Origin: an uncultured Gammaproteobacteria bacterium
GTDB lineage: Bacteria > Pseudomonadota > Gammaproteobacteria > Pseudomonadales > Azotimanducaceae
DNA length: 5,272 nucleotides
Direction: 5' to 3'
Assembly (NCBI GenBank): GCA_913043075.1
Contig: CAJWLI010000120.1
Location: 1 to 5,272, forward strand
Part shown: piece after piece, positions 1 through 5,272 of the stretch
How the letters are laid out: each line of letters opens with the position of its first letter
How positions within the stretch are numbered: the first letter of the stretch is position 1
Made by a program: the position numbers and the translations under genes
Notes under the pieces: model-generated
Told to the model about the DNA's origin: nothing
Database searches by the model: none
The model's input: the letters and a program-made list of their open reading frames with translations, nothing else

Positions 1-203
1 TGACCTATAAAGAACTCTATCTTTTTGAAAAAAAATCCGATGATGACTGGGTCTCAGTATTTTCTAGTGTTCCTAAAAAAATTCCCTTGCCCCAGATTTA
101 TGGTCTTGAAGCTGTTGCTTTTGCTGGCCCGCAAAAAATACTTCTAACGGGAGAGAGAGAAAATGGACAGAAGGCTAGCGAGATTTTCGAGGTATCTTTT
201 TGA
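1..203 (+). CDS. Unidentified protein, C-terminal 66 residues (5' end outside window)
   Basis: An open frame runs from the window edge (first whole codon at 3) to TGA at 201-203, giving the last 66 residues of a longer protein. The visible part includes YLFEKKSDDDWVSVF, then GLEAVAFAG, ILLTGERENG and a closing EIFEVSF strand. This alternation of short hydrophobic beta strands with charged turns, with a 'GLEA' strand followed by 'ILLTGE', resembles the last blade of a beta-propeller protein. That is a fold-level impression, not a family assignment. The stop codon overlaps the TTG start of galK by four bases (TTGA, 200-203), so the two genes are very probably cotranscribed and translationally coupled. 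No function can be given from this fragment. Confidence 0.75.
   Translation, partial: TYKELYLFEKKSDDDWVSVFSSVPKKIPLPQIYGLEAVAFAGPQKILLTGERENGQKASEIFEVSF
189..193 (+). promoter_or_regulatory. Ribosome binding site supporting the TTG start of galK
   Basis: GAGGT lies six bases before the TTG at 200, inside the end of the upstream gene. No ATG or GTG occurs in the galK frame between the in-frame stop at 176-178 and the TTG. The next in-frame ATG (codon 39) falls after the galactokinase signature, so TTG with this site is the only start that keeps a complete protein. Confidence 0.7.
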
Positions 204-1318
204 TTGATAGAAAATTTCAATCTGAATTTGGAAGCAGTCCGGATTACAAAGTTTTTGCACCATCCCGAATAAACCTAATAGGTGAACATACCGACTATTG
301 CGGCGGGGAGTGTATGCCTTTTGCTACATCTAATGGGACGGATTTTTTTTTCAGTTCTAATGATTCTGGCACTCTTGAAGTCTACACAGAGCGTTTTAAG
401 GAGCGGCATGCTTTTGCATTGAAATTGTCGAAAACTAGACGCATGTCCCTTGACTGGAAGGATTATGTTTATGGAGTTTTGTTTGCCATTAGCGATGAAC
501 ATAAAGTAAAAGGCGGGCAAATATTCGTCCGCCAGTCTATAGGGTCCGCTGGACTAGCTAGCTCAGCATCATTTTGTGTTGGGCTTGCGAAGACTCTTTG
601 CCCTGAATTAAGTCCTTTCGACCTTGCGAAAAGAAGTTGGCAAGCCGAAAGGAGTTACGTTGGTGTCAAATGCGGGATTATGGATCAAATTAGTATAAGT
701 CTTGGCGGTGGTTTGAATCTGAAGGCAAAAGATCTTTCTTTTTCCAGCGTTTCTTTGGATAACTCGGACTGTCAGCTAGTCATTTTGGATACTTTAGTTC
801 CGCGGGAGTTGCTTTCCTCCAACTACAACAATAGGTACGAGGAAATGCTGGAAGTTGCCGAGGCGATCGGCCTCACTCGCGTTGATTCGCTTGCCGGAGT
901 TGATCGGGTCCCTCAAAATCTTCGACCTAAATTGAAAGCTCGTTTGAGACATGTGCTTACCGAGTGTGAACGAGTTAAAAGAGCGGCAAAGGCCATCGAA
1001 ATGAGAGAATGGAGAGTTTTGGGCTTTTTGATGAATCAGAGTCACGCGTCTTTAAGGGATGACTACGAGGTTTCCTGCCCAGAACTCGACACAATCGTGA
1101 GCTTAGCCCAGGCTCAAAAAGGGGTTCTAGGCGCTCGTTTAACTGGGGGAGGTTTTGGTGGATGCGCCATTGCTCTTTGCCAGAAAAATTCGGCTCAGAG
1201 CTGGCAGAAGGTGGTAGAGGAAGCATATAGAGAAGTATTTGGTTACAACCCAAACATATTTGAGGCTAATTTTTCACAAGGCGTTAAATTGACTCGCTTT
1301 TCATCCGAATCTAAGTGA
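200..1318 (+). CDS. galK: Galactokinase (GHMP kinase family)
   Basis: Phosphorylates alpha-D-galactose with ATP to galactose 1-phosphate in the cytoplasm, the first committed step of the Leloir pathway. At 372 residues it is slightly shorter than E. coli GalK (382). The galactokinase signature is at residues 21-36 (PSRINLIGEHTDYCGG), the glycine-rich ATP loop at 113-124 (SIGSAGLASSAS), the catalytic segment GIMDQ at 159-163 and the C-terminal GGGFGG at 316-321. By alignment from memory with human and E. coli enzymes, every sugar-contacting or catalytic residue is kept: R23, E29, H30, D32, G159, D162 (catalytic Asp) and Y209. These contacts argue for galactose rather than another GHMP substrate. 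Small deviations are S22 for the usual Gly, C34 for Asn, and A120 for the first Ser of the SSS run. The gene is coupled to the upstream gene by a TTGA overlap and converges on galE with an 8-bp overlap. No galT lies nearby. Confidence 0.95.
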   Translation: MIDRKFQSEFGSSPDYKVFAPSRINLIGEHTDYCGGECMPFATSNGTDFFFSSNDSGTLEVYTERFKERHAFALKLSKTRRMSLDWKDYVYGVLFAISDEHKVKGGQIFVRQSIGSAGLASSASFCVGLAKTLCPELSPFDLAKRSWQAERSYVGVKCGIMDQISISLGGGLNLKAKDLSFSSVSLDNSDCQLVILDTLVPRELLSSNYNNRYEEMLEVAEAIGLTRVDSLAGVDRVPQNLRPKLKARLRHVLTECERVKRAAKAIEMREWRVLGFLMNQSHASLRDDYEVSCPELDTIVSLAQAQKGVLGARLTGGGFGGCAIALCQKNSAQSWQKVVEEAYREVFGYNPNIFEANFSQGVKLTRFSSESK

Positions 1319-2315
1319 ATTTTTTTCGCTCCCAAGTCCAGGCGTCCGCACAGATCTGACGAAGTGTTTTGGATGCTCTCCATTCAAGCTCCTTGTTAGC
1401 TAGCTTGGGGTCCGTAAAGAGGCGTTCTGCGTCTCCCGGTCTCCTTTGAACCACTCGATAGGGAAGCGCTCGACCGACAACTAGCTCGTAGGTTTGAAGC
1501 ACATCTTTAACCGAATGACCCTTTCCAGTGCCGATGTTGAACGCTCGCCAACCATTCAAAGATTCGATTTTTTCTAATGCAGATACGTGGGCTTTCGCGA
1601 GATCAACCACGTGCACATAGTCTCGGATACAGGTTCCATCGGGAGTATCGTAATCGTCTCCGTATATAACGAATTCGGATTGCTCTCCAACAGCGATCTT
1701 CGATAAAACGGGTATTAGATTTGTTGTCCTGTGTCGCGAGGCTTCTCCGATCAAGCCGCTAGGATGCGCTCCTGCTGGGTTGAAGTATCTCAATGAAACA
1801 ACATTCAGATTGTTGCGCGAGACCCCTAGAGCCTTGAGAATCGTTTCAATCATAACTTTGCTCTCTGCATAGGGGCTTAGCGCTTCAGAGGTCGAAAAAC
1901 TTTCATCGATAGGCATCTTTGCAGGGTTTCCGTAAACGGTTGCAGATGAGCTAAATACAAAATTTTTTACTTCAAGCTCCTCGACTAATTTACAAAGGTT
2001 TACAGTTGGAATTAGATTGTTATCAAAATAAGCAACGGGGTCCAAGACCGATTCTCCAACTGACTTAAATCCAGCGAGATGAATAATTGCATCAATTCGT
2101 TTGTCTCTAGAGAAATTTAAAACAGACTGGTAATCCCTAAGATCTGTTTCATGAAAAACTATTTTTTTTTTGGAAAGTTTTTCTGCCCCGTCCAATGCTG
2201 TTTTATAGCTATTACTCAAATTGTCTATGACAAAAACGTCATGTCCAGCTATAAGTAATTCGGCGGCTGTGTGCGATCCTATGAACCCAGCCCCACCCGC
2301 TAGAAGGACATTCAT
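1311..2315 (-). CDS. galE: UDP-glucose 4-epimerase
   Basis: Interconverts UDP-glucose and UDP-galactose with tightly bound NAD, supplying UDP-galactose for surface glycans or closing the Leloir pathway. It is a cytoplasmic extended short-chain dehydrogenase/reductase of 334 residues, nearly colinear with E. coli GalE (338). The Rossmann NAD loop GGAGFIGSH is at residues 7-15. The catalytic residues are S124 in FSSSATVYG, Y149 and K153 (YAESK). The substrate-binding RYFNPAGAHPSG is at 176-187, and RDYVHVVDLA at 231-240. Residue 299, the position that in E. coli (Tyr299) limits access of N-acetylated sugars, is Leu here. The start ATG overlaps the TGA of the upstream HAD gene (ATGA, 2312-2315) and has no strong Shine-Dalgarno of its own, so translation probably depends on coupling. 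Its stop TAG (1311-1313) lies inside the 3' end of galK. Last gene of the lpxA-HAD-galE operon. Confidence 0.95.
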   Translation of the reverse strand: MNVLLAGGAGFIGSHTAAELLIAGHDVFVIDNLSNSYKTALDGAEKLSKKKIVFHETDLRDYQSVLNFSRDKRIDAIIHLAGFKSVGESVLDPVAYFDNNLIPTVNLCKLVEELEVKNFVFSSSATVYGNPAKMPIDESFSTSEALSPYAESKVMIETILKALGVSRNNLNVVSLRYFNPAGAHPSGLIGEASRHRTTNLIPVLSKIAVGEQSEFVIYGDDYDTPDGTCIRDYVHVVDLAKAHVSALEKIESLNGWRAFNIGTGKGHSVKDVLQTYELVVGRALPYRVVQRRPGDAERLFTDPKLANKELEWRASKTLRQICADAWTWERKKFT

Positions 2316-2962
2316 GTCAATTGTATACCAAGATTTTCCTCGAGCTCGCTAATCGCTTGCTCAGCAGAGAAGACCTTGATAGTTCTCATTCCCATTGCCC
2401 TTGCAGGCTTTAAGTTTACGCCCAAGTCGTCGAGATATAAGCACTCGACAGGCGAGACCTTGGCCTGTTCACAAGCTAGTTTGTAGATATGGGGATCCGG
2501 TTTTCTCACACCGACTTTGCTAGATTCAATAATAAATTCGAAATTAGACATTACCTCTTCTATAGCATCATGTTTTCTCTTCGAATGCGCCATTCCTGGA
2601 CCTTGACCTGCGTTAACGTTGTTCGTAATGCAACCAACGATGTAGTCTTCTTTGATTCTTTTAAGCACATTTACCATGCTAGGCCTAATTTCTCCTGACA
2701 AAAGATTTATTACTGCTTTCCCCGATATCTCATTTCCTTTGGCTAAAGTCTCTAACCTAAATAGCCTATCGAACTCATCAAGATCAATTTCGCTGCTTTC
2801 TAATTTAGCCCAAGCATTGGTTTCATGATTTTCCGCGTTTGTTTGACGAATGAAATCAACTGGTATCTGCTTTTGTATCTCAAATCTGTTAAATGCCTCG
2901 AACGGGCTGCTTGTAATTACTCCGCCAAAGTCCCAAAGAACCGCTTTGATTTTCTCTCCCAT
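2312..2962 (-). CDS. HAD-superfamily hydrolase, ACAD10/epoxide-hydrolase N-domain type
   Basis: A 216-residue cytoplasmic HAD-like phosphatase candidate. Motif I is WDFGGVITSSP (residues 10-20) with nucleophile D11. Motif II is CITNN (111-115) with T113. Motif III is the Lys of GVRKPDP (K154). Motif IV is YLDDLGVN with D178 and D179. The segment from about 20 to 95 is the alpha-helical cap of HAD subfamily IA. The C-terminal half (KPDPHIYKL, then YLDDLGVNLK, then MRTIKV) closely recalls the N-terminal HAD domain of human ACAD10 and related bacterial proteins. Position +2 of motif I, usually the acid/base Asp, is Gly (DFG). The same pattern occurs in E. coli YihX (DLG), an alpha-D-glucose-1-phosphate phosphatase. 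Located between lpxA and galE, it could act on a hexose 1-phosphate, but this is inference from context only. The start has a good site (GAGAGGA). The stop overlaps the galE start. Confidence 0.85.
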   Translation of the reverse strand: MGEKIKAVLWDFGGVITSSPFEAFNRFEIQKQIPVDFIRQTNAENHETNAWAKLESSEIDLDEFDRLFRLETLAKGNEISGKAVINLLSGEIRPSMVNVLKRIKEDYIVGCITNNVNAGQGPGMAHSKRKHDAIEEVMSNFEFIIESSKVGVRKPDPHIYKLACEQAKVSPVECLYLDDLGVNLKPARAMGMRTIKVFSAEQAISELEENLGIQLT

Positions 2963-2966
2963 GATT

Positions 2967-2973
2967 TCCTCTC
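2967..2973 (-). promoter_or_regulatory. Ribosome binding site of the HAD gene, overlapping the lpxA stop
   Basis: On the - strand GAGAGGA sits four bases before the ATG at 2962, and its first two bases are the last two of the lpxA TGA (2972-2974). This is the strongest Shine-Dalgarno on this strand. It supports both the chosen start and coupling of the HAD gene to lpxA. Confidence 0.7.
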
Positions 2974-3787
2974 AATCGTCGGCTACGTTAATTTCGTAAG
3001 TTGCTGATTCAGGTCGAGCCAGTCCTCGCTGAGAGGCGCGGACAGCGTTAATCATTAGTTTAATGTTTTTAGAGCTTGGGAATGACTTCTCAACATGATT
3101 GACGGCGTCTTCGAGCCTCATTTCTCTCATGAATAGAGCACGGAACGCCTTCCTAACCTCTGAAATCTCAGAAACACTGTATCCAGCTCGCTCCATTCCA
3201 ACTTTGTTGATTACTCGCATGTGCGCCGGTGATCCCTCTGCAATCGTAAAAGGAAGGACGTCTTGGATCGTCCGAGCCATTCCAGCGATCATAGCGGCTT
3301 CCCCAACGTGACAAAATTGATGAATTGCCGAGAGCCCTCCTATATTCACATGATCCCCGATAATCACATGCCCACCGAGTGTCGCACCATGGCTCATGAC
3401 AACTTTGTTGCCAACTATGCAATTGTGTGCGACGTGCGATTGAGCTAACAATGCGCAGTCGTCACCTATTTTTGTATAAGATTCGGATTCCGTTCCGCTA
3501 TGAACACTTACAAATTCTCGGATTATGTTTCTGTTTCCTATGTGAGTATAAGTAATAGAACCGCTTACGTGCTTGAGATCTTGAGACTGCATTCCGAGAG
3601 TAACATATGGAAAGATCTCACAGTTCTCTCCTATGCTTGTATAGGGTTCCACTACCACGTGCGAACGAAGCTTGGTGTTCGCCCCGATTTGCGTATTAGC
3701 TGCAACTGTACAAAAAGGCCCGATTTCAGAGTTTTCTCCTAGTTCTGCTCCTTTTTCCACCACTGCGTGTTTGTGGATTTTTATCAT
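2972..3787 (-). CDS. lpxA: Acyl-ACP--UDP-N-acetylglucosamine O-acyltransferase
   Basis: Transfers an (R)-3-hydroxyacyl chain from ACP to the 3-OH of UDP-GlcNAc, the first step of lipid A synthesis, in the cytoplasm as a homotrimer. It has 271 residues (E. coli 262). Residues 1 to about 185 form the left-handed beta-helix of hexapeptide repeats, for example ENSEIGPFCTVAANTQIG, and the rest is the helical C-terminal domain. Aligned from memory with E. coli LpxA, catalytic His125 is H121 (SHVAHNCIVGN), and His122, His144 and His160 are H118, H140 and H156 (AIHQF). The sugar-nucleotide contact QDLK is at 69-72. The conserved HRGT reads HSGT at 96-99. The acyl-length ruler position (E. coli Gly173) is G169. 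Absence of the LpxD N-terminal domain argues against LpxD. It is the first gene of a - strand operon with the HAD gene and galE, not in the usual lpxD-fabZ-lpxA-lpxB cluster. A purine-rich GAGAG precedes the ATG. Confidence 0.93.
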   Translation of the reverse strand: MIKIHKHAVVEKGAELGENSEIGPFCTVAANTQIGANTKLRSHVVVEPYTSIGENCEIFPYVTLGMQSQDLKHVSGSITYTHIGNRNIIREFVSVHSGTESESYTKIGDDCALLAQSHVAHNCIVGNKVVMSHGATLGGHVIIGDHVNIGGLSAIHQFCHVGEAAMIAGMARTIQDVLPFTIAEGSPAHMRVINKVGMERAGYSVSEISEVRKAFRALFMREMRLEDAVNHVEKSFPSSKNIKLMINAVRASQRGLARPESATYEINVADD

Positions 3788-3802
3788 TTCTACTCTCTTA
3801 CC

Positions 3803-3831
3803 AGATAATGGTCTTAAATCAATGATTATCT
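3803..3831. repeat. Perfect 7-bp inverted repeat upstream of lpxA
   Basis: AGATAAT (3803-3809) and ATTATCT (3825-3831) form a perfect inverted repeat with a 15-base spacer, so the half-sites are 22 bp apart centre to centre, about two helical turns. The distal half-site coincides with the candidate -10 hexamer of lpxA. It could be a regulator site, but AT-rich repeats of this size also occur by chance. Confidence 0.3.
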
Positions 3832-3879
3832 TGCTTCAAGGTCTATAGTTTATCAAAACATAGCCTTTTAACTAGCGGA

Positions 3880-3888
3880 TGATATAAT
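3880..3888 (+). promoter_or_regulatory. Extended -10 promoter for fabA-fabB
   Basis: TGATATAAT combines a perfect sigma-70 -10 hexamer (TATAAT, 3883-3888) with the TGn extension at 3880-3882. No good -35 lies 16-18 bases upstream, as is usual for extended -10 promoters. Transcription would start near 3895-3896, giving a leader of about 40 bases before the fabA ATG. It is the best promoter-like sequence in the window. Confidence 0.6.
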
Positions 3889-3935
3889 TTAGCCTATCGA
3901 TGGGCGAAAAATTTAAACTAATGTAGACATGTTCA

Positions 3936-4499
3936 ATGAAAGTTCCTGAACCTCCAAGGCTACAAAAAAAAGATGAATCCTTACTACACAAGAATAGCTT
4001 CTCGAAAGAGGATCTTATCAAGTGTGGGGAAGGCAGTCTTTTTGGCCCAGGCCGAGCACAGTTGCCGGTCGACAAGATGTTAATGGTAGATAGAATTACT
4101 GAGATCAGCCAATCTGGAGGACGCTTCGGAAAGGGAGAGATTAGGGCTGAGATGGATATTAATGAGGATCTGTGGTTTTTTGACTGCCACTTTATAGGTG
4201 ACCCGGTGATGCCTGGCTGTTTGGGTTTGGATGCGCTTTGGCAGTTAGTTGGTTTTTTTCTGGCTTGGAAAGGAAATTGGGGAAAGGGCAGAGCCTTAGG
4301 GTGCGGAAAAGTGAATTTTCGCGGTCAGGTACTCCCTGAATCTAAATTAATAAGCTATGTGATTGAGCTCAAAAGAGTGCGCGAGGGGAAAACTGTCTTG
4401 GGCGTCGCCGACTGTGAGGTAATGGTTGACCAAAAACAAATTTATACAGCTGAGGAAGTTAAGGTTGGGCTTTTTACAAATCTAGAGGGTTTTGGGTGA
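3936..4499 (+). CDS. fabA: 3-hydroxydecanoyl-ACP dehydratase/isomerase
   Basis: Dehydrates (R)-3-hydroxydecanoyl-ACP to trans-2-decenoyl-ACP and isomerises it to cis-3-decenoyl-ACP, the branch point of anaerobic unsaturated fatty acid synthesis, in the cytoplasm as a dimer. It has 187 residues (E. coli 172). The hot-dog fold and diagnostic FabA motif CHFIGDPVMPGCLGLDA (84-100) carry catalytic H85 and D99. LWFFDCHF, LWQLVGFF, GKGRALGCG and the C-terminal YTAEEVKVGLF (170-180) also match FabA closely and rule out FabZ. The N-terminus has about 14 residues more than E. coli before SFSKEDL. The start is fixed by the TAG at 3924-3926 upstream in frame and the lack of a later ATG, GTG or TTG before the conserved region. 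There is no recognisable Shine-Dalgarno before it. It is followed after four bases by fabB, its usual partner. Confidence 0.96.
   Translation: MKVPEPPRLQKKDESLLHKNSFSKEDLIKCGEGSLFGPGRAQLPVDKMLMVDRITEISQSGGRFGKGEIRAEMDINEDLWFFDCHFIGDPVMPGCLGLDALWQLVGFFLAWKGNWGKGRALGCGKVNFRGQVLPESKLISYVIELKRVREGKTVLGVADCEVMVDQKQIYTAEEVKVGLFTNLEGFG
4495..4499 (+). promoter_or_regulatory. Ribosome binding site of fabB overlapping the fabA stop
   Basis: GGTGA ends with the fabA stop codon and lies four bases before the fabB ATG at 4504. It matches the 3' part of the standard anti-Shine-Dalgarno complement and supports coupled translation of the two genes. Confidence 0.5.
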
Positions 4500-4503
4500 A
4501 TTT

Positions 4504-5272
4504 ATGAAACGAGCTGTCGTAACTGGAATGGGGATTGTGTCGCCCCTGGGCAATAATCTTGCTGAAACTCTTGGTTCATTGCGCGAATCTCGGTCCGGAA
4601 TAAAATTTCAAGAGTCCTACAAAGATATGGGTTTAAAGAGTCACATAGCAGGAAGTATTGACTTAGATTTAGAACCATTAATAGATAGAAAACTAAAAAG
4701 ATTTATGGGCGACGCCGCGGCGTTTTCGTATCTTGCTATGTCAGAAGCCATCATTGATGCGAAACTGACCGATAATCTCGTGTCAAATGACCGGACTGGA
4801 ATTGTGGCCGGTTCAGGAGGTGCCTCTTCCTCAAATCTTACCGAGGCGGCGGATATCCTTCGCGAAAAAGGCTTAAAGAGAGTTGGGCCATATAGAGTAA
4901 CTAGAACTATGAGCTCTACCATATCTGCTTGTTTAGCAACCCCTTACAAAATAAGAGGGGTAAATTATTCTATAACTTCTGCCTGTTCTACTAGTGCTCA
5001 TTGCATTGGCCACGCGTTAGAGCTAATACAGTTGGGGAAACAGGATATCGTCTTCGCGGGCGGAGGAGAAGAAGAGCATTGGTCCATGACTTCGTTGTTT
5101 GATGCGATGGGTGCGTTATCAACGCGTAATGATGCTCCTGAAACTGCGTCGCGCGCTTATGACAGGGATCGCGATGGCTTTGTTATTGCGGGCGGGGGTG
5201 GCTTTGTTGTTGTTGAAGAGCTAGAGCACGCCCTCAAAAGGAATGCAAAAATTTATGCTGAAGTCGTGGGTT
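4504..5272 (+). CDS. fabB: 3-oxoacyl-ACP synthase I (KAS I), N-terminal 256 residues (3' end outside window)
   Basis: Condenses malonyl-ACP with acyl-ACP and, with FabA, extends the cis-unsaturated intermediate toward C16:1 and C18:1. Cytoplasmic. I translated the frame directly from the ATG at 4504, and it stays open to the window edge, covering about 256 of the roughly 405 residues usual for the family. It opens MKRAVVTGMGIVSPLGNN and keeps SLRESRSGI, LIDRKLKRFMGDA and the nucleophile elbow SITSACSTSAHCIG with catalytic C161 (E. coli Cys163). LIQLGKQDIVFAGGGEE, FDAMGALST and DRDGFVIAGGGG follow. These strings match FabB (KAS I) rather than FabF (KAS II). The two active-site His residues lie beyond the window. 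Lies four bases after fabA and is expected on the same transcript. Confidence 0.96.
   Translation, partial: MKRAVVTGMGIVSPLGNNLAETLGSLRESRSGIKFQESYKDMGLKSHIAGSIDLDLEPLIDRKLKRFMGDAAAFSYLAMSEAIIDAKLTDNLVSNDRTGIVAGSGGASSSNLTEAADILREKGLKRVGPYRVTRTMSSTISACLATPYKIRGVNYSITSACSTSAHCIGHALELIQLGKQDIVFAGGGEEEHWSMTSLFDAMGALSTRNDAPETASRAYDRDRDGFVIAGGGGFVVVEELEHALKRNAKIYAEVVG

Larger units (their letters stand above)
3788..3935. promoter_or_regulatory. Divergent lpxA/fabA intergenic region
   Basis: This 148-bp AT-rich spacer separates the start codons of lpxA (- strand) and fabA (+ strand) and must hold both promoters. The fabA side has a clear extended -10. The lpxA side is less clear: the best - strand -10-like hexamer is GATAAT (3825-3830), with TTGATA (3851-3856) as a possible -35, but the 20-base spacer between them is too long for a standard sigma-70 promoter. 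I find no match to the FadR or FabR operators known from enterobacterial fabA/fabB. Confidence 0.6.

Noticed and set aside
1290..1326. A possible intrinsic terminator after galK, suggested by seven T at 1320-1326
   Set aside because: Only a 4-bp TTCA/TGAA stem can be drawn before the T run, with no GC-rich stem. The run also lies inside the galE coding sequence.
3168..3422. An 84-codon open frame on the - strand in a second frame of lpxA, plus + strand frames at 3099-3311, 3263-3448 and 3500-3742
   Set aside because: All overlap the clear LpxA beta-helix coding sequence and their translations show no family resemblance. They are by-products of the lpxA sequence.
3936..4499. FabZ (general 3-hydroxyacyl-ACP dehydratase) as an alternative for fabA
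   Set aside because: The CHFIGDPVMPGCLGLDA segment with Asp99 and the KVGLF C-terminus are FabA features. FabZ has Glu at the acid position and a shorter protein.
1311..4504. A cryptic mobile element, CRISPR array or defence system
   Set aside because: There are no direct repeats, transposase or nuclease motifs. Every stretch over 150 bp is covered by a recognisable metabolic gene or by the partial upstream gene.
4641..4922. A 93-codon open frame on the - strand inside fabB
   Set aside because: It lies wholly antisense to the strongly conserved FabB coding sequence and has no recognisable protein features.

Overview
The window comes from a Gram-negative bacterium. It encodes LpxA, the first acyltransferase of lipid A synthesis, and the FabA/FabB pair that makes unsaturated fatty acids without oxygen. 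FabA and FabB are very close in sequence to the Escherichia coli proteins as I remember them. LpxA is more divergent and looks to me more like the LpxA of the Planctomycetes-Verrucomicrobia-Chlamydiae group. I therefore cannot place the organism between Gammaproteobacteria and Verrucomicrobiota from this window. Gene packing is tight, with overlapping starts and stops throughout.

Layout: (1) Positions 1-203, + strand, hold the C-terminal end of an unidentified protein whose stop overlaps the TTG start of galK (200-1318), a galactokinase. (2) On the - strand, reading from 3787 down to 1311, lies a three-gene operon: lpxA, then a HAD-superfamily phosphatase-like gene, then galE (UDP-glucose 4-epimerase). 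The HAD gene starts 9 bp after lpxA ends. The HAD stop and the galE start overlap as ATGA. galE and galK converge, and their last 8 bp overlap. (3) A 148-bp divergent intergenic region (3788-3935) lies between lpxA and fabA. It carries an extended -10 promoter facing fabA. (4) On the + strand are fabA (3936-4499) and fabB (from 4504, cut off by the window end).

Two themes meet here. GalK and GalE belong to galactose and UDP-galactose metabolism; galT and galM are not in the window. LpxA, FabA and FabB all handle 3-hydroxyacyl- or enoyl-ACP thioesters, so the divergent promoter region sits between lipid A synthesis and unsaturated phospholipid synthesis. GalE and LpxA both act on UDP-sugars used for the cell surface. 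The HAD protein is the least understood member.

All complete genes look intact. There are no RNA genes, mobile elements, CRISPR arrays or gene-free stretches over 300 bp. I see no clearly new system. The unusual points are gene order (lpxA outside the usual lpxD-fabZ-lpxA-lpxB cluster), some active-site substitutions, and the leader of fabA.
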